Shown here in pieces: positions 23,027 through 31,455 of a stretch of 49,563 bases of DNA (position 1 is its first letter; each line of letters starts with the position of its first letter). Position numbers and translations under genes: made by a program. Origin of the DNA: an uncultured Clostridia bacterium (GTDB lineage: Bacteria > Bacillota > Clostridia > Oscillospirales > Acutalibacteraceae); contig CAUBKG010000006.1 of assembly GCA_958436475.1 (NCBI GenBank), positions 1 through 49,563 of the forward strand, read 5' to 3'. The notes under the pieces were generated by a model, which searched no databases, had not been told where the DNA came from, and saw only the letters and a program-made list of their open reading frames with translations.

Positions 23027-23395
23027 TCAAAGCACTTCGGGAGCGAGCGACAGGATCTTGAGGTAATCCTTTTCACGAAGCTCTCTCGCTACCGGCCCGA
23101 ATATACGGGTGCCTCTCGGGTTCTTATCATCACGGATGATGACCGCAGCGTTCTCGTCGAAACGGATGTAGCTGCCGTCTTCACGGCGAAGGCCCTTGAC
23201 TGTGCGAACTACCACAGCCTTGACAACATCGCCTTTTTTCACAGTGCCGCCGGGTGCAGCCTTCTTCACAGAAGCAACGACTACATCACCGATATTGGCA
23301 TACCTCCTGCCGGAACCGCCCAAAACGCGGATACACATTAATTCTTTTGCTCCGGTATTGTCGGCGACCTTGAGGTAACTCTGTTGCTGTATCAC
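23027..23395 (-). CDS. rplN: 50S ribosomal protein L14
   Basis: The 122-residue protein begins MIQQQSYLKVADNTGAKELM and has the L14 block GGSGRRYANIGDVVVASVK in part, ending APEVL. It forms an intersubunit bridge. Located between rpsQ and rplX. Confidence 0.98.
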   Translation of the reverse strand: MIQQQSYLKVADNTGAKELMCIRVLGGSGRRYANIGDVVVASVKKAAPGGTVKKGDVVKAVVVRTVKGLRREDGSYIRFDENAAVIIRDDKNPRGTRIFGPVARELREKDYLKILSLAPEVL

Positions 23396-23422
23396 AGTGT
23401 TCTCCTCCTTAACGAAAAGGGC

Positions 23423-23680
23423 TTATTTAGCCTTCTCAATAATCTCGACCAAGCGCCATCTCTTATCTTTGGAAATGGGTCTTGTTTCCATCACCATTAC
23501 ACGGTCGCCGATGCCGCACTCGTTGTTTTCGTCGTGCGCTTTCAGCTTCACGGTGTTCTTGATGATCTTTTTATAAAGCGGATGCTTTACATTATCCTGA
23601 ATGGCAACCACGATGGTTTTATCCATCTTATCGCTTACCACCAGACCAACTCGGGTTTTTCTGAGGTTTCTTTCGCTCAC
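23423..23680 (-). CDS. rpsQ: 30S ribosomal protein S17
   Basis: The 85-residue OB-fold protein contains RKTRVGLVVSDKMDKTIVV and the C-terminal GDRVMVMETRPISKDKRWRL, both S17 marks. Located between rpmC and rplN. Confidence 0.97.
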   Translation of the reverse strand: MSERNLRKTRVGLVVSDKMDKTIVVAIQDNVKHPLYKKIIKNTVKLKAHDENNECGIGDRVMVMETRPISKDKRWRLVEIIEKAK

Positions 23681-23699
23681 TCTTCCTTACCTCCCTTTC

Positions 23700-23903
23700 T
23701 CACGCATCTTGGCTTTTAAGCTCAAGTTCCCGCAGGATGGTTTTCACGCGGGCAATATCTTTCTTAACAGCCTTGATCCGCATAGGGTTATCGAGCTGGT
23801 TTATGGCGTTCTGGAAGCGCAGGTTGAAGAGCTCTTCCTTGAGGTTTTTCAGTTCCTCGTTCAGCTCGTTTTCCGTCTTTGCTCTAACTTCACTGGCTTT
23901 CAT
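23700..23903 (-). CDS. rpmC: 50S ribosomal protein L29
   Basis: The 67-residue two-helix protein has ELKNLKEELFNLRFQNAINQ in part and RIKAVKKDIARVKTILRE. L29 sits at the tunnel exit next to L23 and contacts trigger factor and SRP. Its start codon overlaps the rplP stop by one base. Confidence 0.97.
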   Translation of the reverse strand: MKASEVRAKTENELNEELKNLKEELFNLRFQNAINQLDNPMRIKAVKKDIARVKTILRELELKSQDA

Positions 23904-24334
23904 TATTGCTCACCACCCGTTTCCTTATCTGCCCTGGCAACGAATTTGCACTTTACCGGCAGTTTGTTTGCGGCAAGGCGCATGGCCTCGCGCGCAACCT
24001 CTTCGCTTACGCCGCCGATTTCAAACATAACTCTGCCCGGCTTTACAACCGCTACCCAGTACTCGGGCGAGCCTTTACCGGAACCCATTCGGGTTTCCGC
24101 GGGCTTTTCGGTGATCGGCTTATCCGGGAAAATCTTGATCCATACCTGACCGCCACGTTTGATGTAACGGGTCATGGCGATACGCGCGGCCTCGATCTGG
24201 TTGGAGGTGATCCACGCCGGCTCCAGGGACTGGAGACCGTATTCGCCGTGCGATACTTTGTTGCCGCGCAGAGCCTTGCCCTTTAAGCGGCCTCTGTGCA
24301 CGCGGCGGTATTTAACGCGCTTCGGTAACAACAT
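23903..24334 (-). CDS. rplP: 50S ribosomal protein L16
   Basis: The 143-residue protein begins MLLPKRVKYRRVHRGRLKG and contains RYIKRGGQVWIKIFPDKPIT and RMGSGKGSPEYWVAVVKPG, typical of L16. It contacts the A-site tRNA. It overlaps rpsC by one base and rpmC by one base, indicating tight coupling. Confidence 0.98.
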   Translation of the reverse strand: MLLPKRVKYRRVHRGRLKGKALRGNKVSHGEYGLQSLEPAWITSNQIEAARIAMTRYIKRGGQVWIKIFPDKPITEKPAETRMGSGKGSPEYWVAVVKPGRVMFEIGGVSEEVAREAMRLAANKLPVKCKFVARADKETGGEQ

Positions 24335-24999
24335 TAGCGGGCGCCTCCTTCCTTTTTCGGCTTGCGCACATCCTGAAGGACCTCGCCTTTATAAATCCAA
24401 ACCTTAACGCCGATGCGGCCGTAGGTGGTTTTTGCTTCGGCAAAGCCGTAGTCGATGTCCGCACGAAGGGTCTGCAGCGGGATAGTTCCCTCGTGGTAAT
24501 GCTCGGAACGGGCGATTTCTGCGCCGCCGAGGCGGCCGGAAACGTTGACCTTGATGCCCTTTACGCCGAGGCGCATGGCACGTCCGATGCACTGCTTCAT
24601 AGCGCGGCGGAAGGAGATGCGCTTCTCGAGCTGCACGGCGATGTTTTCCGCAACGAGCTGAGCGTTGGCATCCGGCTGCTTCACTTCAACAATATTGATG
24701 GAAACCGGCTTGCCGAGCATCTTTTCGCACTGCAGGCGAAGCTTTTCGATTTCTGTGCCGCCGCGGCCGATAACCATGCCGGGCTTTGCACAGTGGATGT
24801 GAATACGCACGCGGCTTGCGTCGCGCTCGATTTCGATCTTGGGAACACCAGCGGCATAAAGCTGCTGTTTCAGGGTCTTGCGCAGTTTGAAATCCTCAAC
24901 GAGGGTATCACCAAAGTCTTGATCTTTGGCGAACCAGCGGGAATCCCAATTCTTGATGACGCCTACGCGAAGACCGTGGGGATTTACTTTCTGGCCCAT
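24334..24999 (-). CDS. rpsC: 30S ribosomal protein S3
   Basis: The 221-residue protein begins MGQKVNPHGLRVGVIKNWDS and holds the KH domain with GMVIGRGGTEIEKLR (the GxxG loop is GRGG). S3 lines the mRNA entry channel. It is one of the classic S10-block genes, between rplV and rplP. Confidence 0.98.
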   Translation of the reverse strand: MGQKVNPHGLRVGVIKNWDSRWFAKDQDFGDTLVEDFKLRKTLKQQLYAAGVPKIEIERDASRVRIHIHCAKPGMVIGRGGTEIEKLRLQCEKMLGKPVSINIVEVKQPDANAQLVAENIAVQLEKRISFRRAMKQCIGRAMRLGVKGIKVNVSGRLGGAEIARSEHYHEGTIPLQTLRADIDYGFAEAKTTYGRIGVKVWIYKGEVLQDVRKPKKEGGAR

Positions 25000-25015
25000 T
25001 TCAATACCTCCTCGT

Positions 25016-25348
25016 TTAATCCATTTCCTTGAGCACCAGGGTCATGTGGGATGTTTTCTTTTCGATGCGGTAAGCGCGGCCGTGTGCTCTCGGACGGATA
25101 CGCTTGAGGGTGGGGCCCTGGCTCGAATAGCATTCCGCTACATAAAGCCTCGAAACATCCATTTCTTTAAATTCCGCGTTCGCCATAGCCGATTTCAGCA
25201 GCTTCTGGAGATACTCACAAGCAGCCTTGGGCGTATGCTTGAGTATTGCCATGGCTTTATCGGCGGGCTGATTACGGATCAAATCCAAAACAACCTGCAC
25301 CTTTCTCGGTGAGATGCGGGCATATTTCAGGGTAGCCCTTGCTTCCAT
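25016..25348 (-). CDS. rplV: 50S ribosomal protein L22
   Basis: The 110-residue protein has ARISPRKVQVVLDLIRNQPAD and the C-terminal hairpin block KRIRPRAHGRAYRIEKKTSH, which reaches into the exit tunnel. Located between rpsS and rpsC. Confidence 0.98.
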   Translation of the reverse strand: MEARATLKYARISPRKVQVVLDLIRNQPADKAMAILKHTPKAACEYLQKLLKSAMANAEFKEMDVSRLYVAECYSSQGPTLKRIRPRAHGRAYRIEKKTSHMTLVLKEMD

Positions 25349-25371
25349 AGGTTTACTCTCCTTTCGGCCGC

Positions 25372-25653
25372 TTATTTACCGTTGTTGCTGAGCTTCGAAC
25401 CGGCGTGGCCTTTGAATGTTCTGGTAGGCGCAAACTCGCCGAGCTTATGGCCGACCATGTCTTCTGTAACATAAACAGGCACATGCTTGCGGCCGTCGTG
25501 CACCGCAAATGTGTGACCGACAAAATCGGGGAAAATCGTGGAGGCTCTGCTCCAGGTCTTGAGGACTCTCTTTTCGCCCGCCTTGTTCATTTCCTGAACA
25601 CGCTTGAGCAGGACCGGCTGTACATAGGGGCCCTTTTTAACACTTCTGCCCAT
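25372..25653 (-). CDS. rpsS: 30S ribosomal protein S19
   Basis: The 93-residue protein begins MGRSVKKGPYVQPVLLKRV and has TWSRASTIFPDFVGHTFAVH and HKLGEFAPTRTFKGH, typical of S19. It lies in the head of the 30S subunit. Located between rplB and rplV. Confidence 0.98.
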   Translation of the reverse strand: MGRSVKKGPYVQPVLLKRVQEMNKAGEKRVLKTWSRASTIFPDFVGHTFAVHDGRKHVPVYVTEDMVGHKLGEFAPTRTFKGHAGSKLSNNGK

Positions 25654-25675
25654 AATTCACATGCTCCTTTCGCTA

Positions 25676-26509
25676 CTACTTGGCGCCGCGGCGCTTCACG
25701 ATATACTTATCGGAGCGGTTGTGCTTGGCGCGTGTCTTGTAACCGAGTGTCGGCTTGCCCCAAGGAGTAACAGGGCCGGGACGGCCGATCGGGGATTTGC
25801 CTTCACCACCGCCGTGCGGATGGTCGCACGGGTTCATAACGGAACCGCGGACGGTAGGTCTCCAGCCCATGTGGCGCTTACGGCCCGCTTTGCTCAGGGA
25901 CACGTTCTCGTGCTCGAGGTTGCCCACCTGGCCGATGGTGGCCATGCAGTTCACGGGGATGTTGCGCAGTTCGCCGGAGGGAAGGCGGAGCAGGGCAAAG
26001 TTGCCTTCCTTCGCCATCAGCTGAGCCATGTTGCCGGCTGCGCGCGCGAGCTGCGCGCCCTTACCCGGGTAAAGCTCAACGTTGTGGATGAACGTACCGG
26101 TGGGGATATTGGCAAGCGGAAGCGCGTTGCCGGGCTTGATATCCGCATTCGGTCCGGAAATAACGATGTCTCCGACCTTCAGGCCGTTCGGAGCGAGGAT
26201 GTAAGCCTTTTCGCCGTCCTCATACTGGAGGAGCGCGATGTGCGCGGAACGGTTCGGATCGTATTCGATGGTCTGCACGGTTGCGGGGACATCGAATTTG
26301 GTTCTCTTGAAATCGATGATTCTGTACTTCCTGCGGTTGCCGCCGCCGCGGTGGCGGACGGTGATCCTGCCGTAGCTGTTACGGCCGGAATTCTTCTTCA
26401 GCGGTGCGAGCAGGCTTTTTTCCGGCGCAACCTTGGATAAGCCGGAATAATCAACAACAGACATGCCGCGGCGTGCCGGGGTAGTCGGTTTGTAGAATTT
26501 AATAGCCAT
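25676..26509 (-). CDS. rplB: 50S ribosomal protein L2
   Basis: The 277-residue protein begins MAIKFYKPTTPARRGMSVVD and has GRITVRHRGGGNRRKYR and the peptidyl-transferase-side block VMNPCDHPHGGGEGKSPIGR, with the conserved His of HPHGGG. Located between rplW and rpsS. Confidence 0.98.
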   Translation of the reverse strand: MAIKFYKPTTPARRGMSVVDYSGLSKVAPEKSLLAPLKKNSGRNSYGRITVRHRGGGNRRKYRIIDFKRTKFDVPATVQTIEYDPNRSAHIALLQYEDGEKAYILAPNGLKVGDIVISGPNADIKPGNALPLANIPTGTFIHNVELYPGKGAQLARAAGNMAQLMAKEGNFALLRLPSGELRNIPVNCMATIGQVGNLEHENVSLSKAGRKRHMGWRPTVRGSVMNPCDHPHGGGEGKSPIGRPGPVTPWGKPTLGYKTRAKHNRSDKYIVKRRGAK

Positions 26510-26596
26510 TTCGGTTTCACTCTCCTTTTATCGGCTTCGCGGGGCCGAATGGCTCATGGCCCCATACATTGCCCCTGCCTCAAAATCGGCAGGCTT

Positions 26597-26890
26597 TTAC
26601 ATCATACCCTCGAAGAATTCGATGGGCTTGGAATCTTTTTCGAGCGTAACGATGGCCTTTTTCCAGCTGGGAGTGTAACCCTCGTTCCGGCCCGAGCGCT
26701 TGAACTTACCGCGAACGCTCACGGTATTGACCTTTGCCACCTTCACCTTGAACAGCTGTTCCACGGCCTCGGCGATCTCGATCTTGTTGGCGCCGTCGGC
26801 AACCTTGAAGGTGTATTTCTTTTCGGCAGCGCCGAGCATGGCCTTTTCGGTGATGATCGGCTTAATGATAATGTCCTGCGCGAATTTCAT
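26597..26890 (-). CDS. rplW: 50S ribosomal protein L23
   Basis: The 97-residue tunnel-exit protein has DIIIKPIITEKAMLGAAEKK and the YTFKVADGANKIEIAEAVE block of L23, ending with the short EFFEGMM. It abuts rplD with a one-base overlap and precedes rplB. Confidence 0.97.
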   Translation of the reverse strand: MKFAQDIIIKPIITEKAMLGAAEKKYTFKVADGANKIEIAEAVEQLFKVKVAKVNTVSVRGKFKRSGRNEGYTPSWKKAIVTLEKDSKPIEFFEGMM

Positions 26891-27513
26891 TACGCGTACA
26901 CCTCCTCGAGCTTTGCAACAACGTCCTTCAGAACGACGAGCTTGTCGGCGTTGAGGATATCGTATACGTTCACGGTGTTGACGAGCGCGGTCTTCACGCC
27001 CGGAATGTTGCGTGCGCTTTTGATCACGGTCTCATCCTTTTCCGGAATCACAATGAGCGCCTTCCGGTCGGCGCCGAGGTTTTTGAGGACCTCCGCAACC
27101 TTCTTGGTTTTGACCTCTTCCAGCGTGAGGGCATCGAGAACGATGAGGTCGTTATCGAGCACCTTGCTGGAGAAAGCGGATTTCAGAGCCAGCCTCTTAA
27201 CCTTCTTGTTCAAGGTGTAGCTGTAGTCTCTGGGCTTCGGTCCCAGGGCGATGCCGCCGTGCGTCCACTGCGGGGCGCGGGTGGAACCCTGCCTTGCATG
27301 GCCGGTGCCCTTCTGCCTCCACGGCTTGCGGCCGCCGCCGGAAACCTCCGAACGTGTGAGGGTGGACTGTGTGCCCTGGCGCTGGTTTGCGAGGTAATTC
27401 ACAACCGCCATGTGCATAACTGCCTTGTTGGGTTCGATACCGAATACGGCGTCAGACAAGGTGATTTCAGAAACCTTCTTGCCCGCCATATCCATAACTG
27501 CTACGTTTGGCAT
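26890..27513 (-). CDS. rplD: 50S ribosomal protein L4
   Basis: The 207-residue protein contains the tunnel-loop block GGGRKPWRQKGTGHARQGST and RGGGIALGPKPRDYSY-type HGGIALGPKPRDYSYTL. L4 lines the exit tunnel with L22. In E. coli it also represses the S10 operon; the leader here is different, so that role is not assumed. Confidence 0.98.
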   Translation of the reverse strand: MPNVAVMDMAGKKVSEITLSDAVFGIEPNKAVMHMAVVNYLANQRQGTQSTLTRSEVSGGGRKPWRQKGTGHARQGSTRAPQWTHGGIALGPKPRDYSYTLNKKVKRLALKSAFSSKVLDNDLIVLDALTLEEVKTKKVAEVLKNLGADRKALIVIPEKDETVIKSARNIPGVKTALVNTVNVYDILNADKLVVLKDVVAKLEEVYA

Positions 27514-27530
27514 TACTTAACTCTCCTCCC

Positions 27531-28166
27531 TTACGCGTTTTTAATGCTGTCCGCAATGACAACGATGCCGCCGCGGGGGCCGGGAACGGCGCCCTTGATG
27601 GCGATGATGTTGTTTTCCGCGTCAACCTTGACCACGTCGAGATTCTGGATGGTGACCCGCACGCTGCCGAGATGGCCGGCGAGCTTCTTGCCCTTATACA
27701 CGCGGGACGGCGTGGAGCAGGCGCCCATGGAGCCCGGATGACGGGCCACAGGGCCGGAACCGTGAGATTCCTTTAAGCGCTGGAAGCCCCAGCGTTTGAT
27801 AACACCCGCGGTGCCCTTACCTTTGCTTGTGCCGGTAACGTCTACACGGTCGCCTTCGGCAAAGACGTCTGCCTTGAGGATATCGCCCACTTGAAAGGAG
27901 CCGCAGTCCTCGAAGCGGAATTCGCGGAGATGTTTTTTCGGAGCAACGTCGCCCTTTGCAAAGTGGCCCTTCATCGGCTTGTTGACCTTGGTTGCCTTCT
28001 GGTCGCCGTAGCCGATCTGAACAGCGGCGTAGCCGTCGTTCTCAACGGTTTTTACCTGGGATACGGCGCAGGGGCCGACCTCCAGTACCGTTACCGGGAT
28101 TACCTTGCCTTTCTGGTCAAAAAGCTGGGTCATGCCGAGCTTTTTGCCTACTAAGCCTTTTTTCAT
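27531..28166 (-). CDS. rplC: 50S ribosomal protein L3
   Basis: The 211-residue protein starts MKKGLVGKKLGMTQLFDQKG and has GKGTAGVIKRWGF and the block HGSGPVARHPGSMGACSTPS with the methylatable-type loop. L3 starts large-subunit assembly. Located between rpsJ and rplD. Confidence 0.98.
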   Translation of the reverse strand: MKKGLVGKKLGMTQLFDQKGKVIPVTVLEVGPCAVSQVKTVENDGYAAVQIGYGDQKATKVNKPMKGHFAKGDVAPKKHLREFRFEDCGSFQVGDILKADVFAEGDRVDVTGTSKGKGTAGVIKRWGFQRLKESHGSGPVARHPGSMGACSTPSRVYKGKKLAGHLGSVRVTIQNLDVVKVDAENNIIAIKGAVPGPRGGIVVIADSIKNA

Positions 28167-28224
28167 TCTGTTTTCCTCCTTCGGTTATTGGTTGGTTTTC
28201 ACCAACTTGACCCAAGCCCGGTGA

Positions 28225-28536
28225 TTAAAGCTTGATTTCAATATCAACACCGGCTGGAAGCTCAAGACCCATCAGGGATTCAACGGTTTTGTTGGTCGGC
28301 CTGATGATGTCGATCAGCCTTTTGTGGGTACGGATTTCGAACTGCTCGCGGCTGTCCTTATACTTATGGACAGCGCGGAGGATCGTAACCACCTGCTTCT
28401 CGGTTGGGAGCGGGATCGGGCCGGAAACACGGGCGCCCGTACGCTTTGCGGTTTCCACGATCTTCTCTGCCGACTGGTCTACCAACTGATGATCGTACCC
28501 CTTCAAACGGATCCTGATTTTTTCTTTGACTGCCAT
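28225..28536 (-). CDS. rpsJ: 30S ribosomal protein S10 (NusE)
   Basis: The 103-residue protein contains IRIRLKGYDHQLVDQSAEKI and THKRLIDIIRPTNKTVESLM, both S10 marks. S10 is also NusE, partner of NusB and NusG in antitermination. It is the first gene of the ribosomal block, with GGAGGCGACAAACC-type spacing before the ATG and a long leader upstream. No tuf or fus gene precedes it in this window. Confidence 0.98.
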   Translation of the reverse strand: MAVKEKIRIRLKGYDHQLVDQSAEKIVETAKRTGARVSGPIPLPTEKQVVTILRAVHKYKDSREQFEIRTHKRLIDIIRPTNKTVESLMGLELPAGVDIEIKL

Positions 28537-28823
28537 TGGTTTGTCGCCTCCTTGAAAATTGGTTGGCGGGCAATGAAGTTATTAACTACTGCCCCGGGTG
28601 TTTCGCGCCGGCCCATTTAAAAACCGGCGCAAGCTGGCTCGCAGCTTAGCCCGGGAAGCTAATCACTCTTCTTAGATAAACCACCTGCACGGTGATACCG
28701 CCGGTTTGGTCTAGTTCCTAAGATATTGTTTCGCCCGGTTTAAAATCGGACATGCTCTGTGGAAATTCCCCACCTCAAAGGGTGGCCACCTTCCACTTCT
28801 TCGCATACCTTGTGCAGTCACGC
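28537..28823 (-). promoter_or_regulatory. Long structured leader of the S10 operon
   Basis: About 285 bases separate the promoter from rpsJ. On the minus strand several stems can form, for example TTAGC...GCTAA around 28645-28661, GCGCCGGTTTTTAAATGGGCCGGCGC (about 28604-28629), and GTGGAAGG/CCACC groups near 28770. No known ribosomal-protein leader class could be assigned by eye. Autoregulation by a ribosomal protein is an inference from length and structure. Confidence 0.45.
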
Positions 28824-28829
28824 TCGATT

Positions 28830-28858
28830 ATAATACCATAAGCATCCATGGAATGCAA
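28830..28858 (-). promoter_or_regulatory. Promoter of the S10-spc-alpha block
   Basis: On the minus strand TTGCAT (28853-28858), 17 bases, TATTAT (28830-28835); TATAAT is also present overlapping at 28827-28832. Between here and 29232 there is no gene that I can support; a weak aroK terminator lies at 29156-29178. Confidence 0.65.
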
Positions 28859-29155
28859 GCTTTTTTTCATCTTTTCCGGCAGCTTTTTCTTATCCCGCCC
28901 TTCTTCGGCAAAAAGCCGGGAGAAGAGGCACTCACCCGCAGACGCACTGCTCAGAAAACCAGAAAGATACCTTATTATATATAGGCCCGCACGATGCTCC
29001 GCAAAAGCGGGTGCTGCGGGCGGCGGAAGGATGCCGCCAAGCCTGGTTCTGCAACATGCGGGAATTCTTCCGGGCCGTTTTTCCGGCCCTTCCAAAGGCT
29101 TCTTCCCTCTCGCTATACGTAAAGCAAAAATCCATTACAGCTCAGAAGCGGGAGC

Positions 29156-29178
29156 AAAAAGCCCCGCTATTTCAGCGG
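29156..29178 (-). terminator. Terminator after aroK
   Basis: The minus strand gives CCGCT-gaaat-AGCGG then GGCTTTTT. A short stem with a T run, 55 bases beyond the aroK stop. Confidence 0.6.
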
Positions 29179-29232
29179 TTTTCTTTGTTTTTCACCTTTT
29201 CCGGGCAAAAAGCAGCCTTGTAAAGCTTATTC

Positions 29233-29784
29233 CTAAACATCCGCTTTTGTTTCCATCGGGCCGTTTTCGTTTTTCCGCTTCCGGTATTCCCGCCATTTCC
29301 GGAGAATTTCCTCCGCTACCTTCTGTGGCGGCAGATCCGCGTTCACGATAATATCGGCCGCCGCGAGATACAGGGGCCGGCGCACTTCATACAGGCGTAT
29401 GGTTTTTGCTCTGCCGTCCTCTCCCGCGATCATGGGGCGGTCTCCCTCCTGCCCCGTGCGGCGCAGGACGTTTTCGAGGCTCACCTCCAGCAGCACGAGA
29501 CAGTCGCTTTTCATGGCGTCCACATTGCGGGCAAAGGTAGGCGCGCCGCCGCCGCTCGCGATCACGAGTCCCGTGCGGGCGGCAAGCTCCCAGCAGGCCT
29601 CATGCTCCCGCTCCCGGAAGCCCGCTTCCCCCTCTTCCGCAAAGATGGCGGGAATGCTTTTGCCGGCCTTCTGCTCAATAAAACGGTCCATATCGAGGAA
29701 TTCCCGGCCGGACGCCGCCGCCACCAGCGGACCCACTGTAGACTTCCCGCTTCCCATAAAGCCGCACAACACCAGATTCTGCAT
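29233..29784 (-). CDS. aroK: Shikimate kinase
   Basis: Phosphorylates shikimate at O3 using ATP. From the ATG at 29784, behind AGGAGG, the protein has 183 residues: MQNLVLCGFMGSGKSTVG with the P-loop at 8-16, the shikimate-site Asp/Arg (FLDMDRFIE, EAGFREREHE), the Walker B-like ASGGG and the lid REGDRP-type block TGQEGDRPMI. The open frame extends 19 codons upstream but overlaps the aroE end with no ribosome site. Follows aroE by 41 bases. Works with the aro operon at 37-43.6 kb. Confidence 0.95.
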   Translation of the reverse strand: MQNLVLCGFMGSGKSTVGPLVAAASGREFLDMDRFIEQKAGKSIPAIFAEEGEAGFREREHEACWELAARTGLVIASGGGAPTFARNVDAMKSDCLVLLEVSLENVLRRTGQEGDRPMIAGEDGRAKTIRLYEVRRPLYLAAADIIVNADLPPQKVAEEILRKWREYRKRKNENGPMETKADV

Positions 29785-29825
29785 AAACGTCCCGTTTCCT
29801 CCTATAATAATGTATCGAAATGTGG

Positions 29826-30668
29826 CTAGGAGCGGCCGCACCTGCGCCGCATTTCCTCATTCGTCCGGCCGACGAGGGCTTCCACCTCTTCCGCGCGGTA
29901 GGAAACGCCGTCCCATATCTCGTGCGCCACCACCGCCTGCCAGACTAACATGGTCATACCTCCGGAAGCCCTTGCCCCCAGCCGCCGGGCTGTTTGCATC
30001 AAAAGGGTTTCTTCCGGGTTGTAAATGGCATCGAACACTGCGCGGCAGTTTTCCAGAGCCGCTTCCGCCACCGGCATGGCCCCGCTGTTCGGATACATGC
30101 CCACCGGCGTCGCGTTTATGAGCAGGTCGATGGCGCCTCCCACTTTATCCAAGAGGCAGATATTCGGTTCCCGCCCCAGCCTTTCGGAAATTTCCCGGCA
30201 CAGCTCCTGCGCCGCGGGAATATCCGCTTCCCGCACGGCAAGGGTGAGCTCCGACCCTGCCAGAGCCGCTTCGAAGGCCATCATGCGGGCAACGCCGCCC
30301 GCGCCGCACAGCACCACGTGCCCGCCGAGCGGCGTCCCGGCCGCTTCCAGCGCGCGGAGGAAGCCGTTGGCATCCGTGTTAAAACCAACACATTCTTCCC
30401 CGCACTTCACGGTGTTGACCGAATGGTAGAGCTCAGCCTTGCTGTCCAGCCGGTCGAGCAGGCCGATCACCTCGATCTTATGTGGGATCGTGACGTTAAA
30501 GCCGCTGAGGCGGCGAAGCTCGTCCCGTTTCAGGGGAAGCTCCTCCGGCGCAATGTCCCACAGGCGGTAAGCGGCGTCTTTCCCCGAAAGGCGGAACAGC
30601 TCCCCGTGGATATAGCCGGACATGGAATGCCCGAGCGGATGGCCGATCAGGCAGAACTCTCTGCTCAT
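29826..30668 (-). CDS. aroE: Shikimate dehydrogenase
   Basis: NADPH-dependent reduction of 3-dehydroshikimate to shikimate. The 280-residue enzyme shows the substrate site SMSGYIH, the catalytic NVTIPHK (Lys), Asp in GFNTDANG, the Rossmann loop GAGGVAR, NATPVGM and the C-terminal GGMTMLVWQA. Start behind GAGGTGAAATTTC. First gene of an aroE-aroK pair pointing away from acpP. Control of this pair is not visible. Confidence 0.96.
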   Translation of the reverse strand: MSREFCLIGHPLGHSMSGYIHGELFRLSGKDAAYRLWDIAPEELPLKRDELRRLSGFNVTIPHKIEVIGLLDRLDSKAELYHSVNTVKCGEECVGFNTDANGFLRALEAAGTPLGGHVVLCGAGGVARMMAFEAALAGSELTLAVREADIPAAQELCREISERLGREPNICLLDKVGGAIDLLINATPVGMYPNSGAMPVAEAALENCRAVFDAIYNPEETLLMQTARRLGARASGGMTMLVWQAVVAHEIWDGVSYRAEEVEALVGRTNEEMRRRCGRS

Positions 30669-30740
30669 GAAATTTCACCTCAAAAAAGCCGTGCTTTTCC
30701 AGAAACTGCGGAAAATTTTAAAAAAAATCCTCCCGGAACG

Positions 30741-30769
30741 TTGACAAATGGGAAAGCAGGCAATATTAT
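30741..30769 (+). promoter_or_regulatory. Promoter of acpP
   Basis: TTGACA (30741-30746), 17-base spacer, TATTAT (30764-30769). A leader of about 115 bases follows before acpP. Confidence 0.85.
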
Positions 30770-30892
30770 TCTATATGGATTGCGCCCCAGGGCGGATCCG
30801 TGAATTGCAAGAACAATATTAGCACATTCCATGGTTTTTGTCTAATCCCGTGCTTATTTGTGAATGCTATATTTGCAAAGGAGGTCAGGAGT

Positions 30893-31120
30893 ATGGTTTT
30901 TGAAAAGGTAAGGGAAATTCTTTGCCAGCAGCTCGATGTGGAAGAGGATAACGTAACGCTCGAATCTTCCATCGCCGAGGATCTCGGTGCAGACAGCCTC
31001 GACGTTGTCGATCTGGTTATGTCGCTGGAAGACGAATTCAGCGTGGAGATTCCCGATGAGGAAATCGAAAACATCAAAACTGTCGGCGATCTGGTAAGCT
31101 TTATCGAACGCGCCGCGTAA
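30893..31120 (+). CDS. acpP: Acyl carrier protein
   Basis: A 75-residue acidic four-helix protein, MVFEKVREILCQQL..., with the phosphopantetheine site GADSLDVVD (Ser35). It carries growing acyl chains in fatty acid synthesis. The ATG at 30893 follows AAAGGAGGTCAGGAGT; 31 further open codons upstream have no ribosome site. It stands alone here, without fab or plsX genes. Confidence 0.97.
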   Translation: MVFEKVREILCQQLDVEEDNVTLESSIAEDLGADSLDVVDLVMSLEDEFSVEIPDEEIENIKTVGDLVSFIERAA

Positions 31121-31140
31121 CACAGTACGATACCCGGAGG

Positions 31141-31173
31141 GCCGCAGGCGTTTTTGTCTGCGGCTCTTTTCTT
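31141..31173 (+). terminator. Terminator after acpP
   Basis: GCCGCAG-gcgtttttgt-CTGCGGC followed by TCTTTTCTTT, 20 bases after the acpP stop. The flanking duplication of the inserted element begins inside the T-rich tail at 31171. Confidence 0.85.
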
Positions 31174-31195
31174 TCGGCCCGGCGCGTGTATGATA
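31171..31195 (+). repeat. Left copy of the 25-bp flanking direct repeat
   Basis: Begins CTTTCGGCCCGGCGCG and ends TGTATGATA; identical to 32861-32885. Lies in the tail of the acpP terminator. Confidence 0.93.
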
Positions 31196-31412
31196 TGTAG
31201 GATTGTCAAACATGGGTTAAACCAGATAGGGATACCTTCTTGCTCTGATGTTGCTTTCAACGAACTGTTCCGAGGCGCACCTTTAGTAGTAAAGACCGCG
31301 CTATAGGGGGAAATGGATTGGGATTGTGGATGACAGAATCCGATGCTCGTTATCCCTGTGGGCCAGAGGTTTTATTATTCTTTACCAAGTTTCTTAATCC
31401 ATATAAAAAAAC

Positions 31413-31434
31413 CCGACAAGCCGGAAGCTATCGG
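31413..31434 (-). terminator. Terminator inside the inserted element
   Basis: The minus strand folds CCGA-t-AGC-ttccg-GCT-tg-TCGG followed by GTTTTTTT. It ends the transcript of the hydrolase gene plus the acetyltransferase remnant. Confidence 0.8.
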
Positions 31435-31455
31435 ACTCTTTCTTTTTTTATGATA

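Noticed and set aside
28775..29095. 106-codon minus-strand frame upstream of rpsJ
   Set aside because: Spans the S10 promoter, has no ribosome site and no family resemblance.
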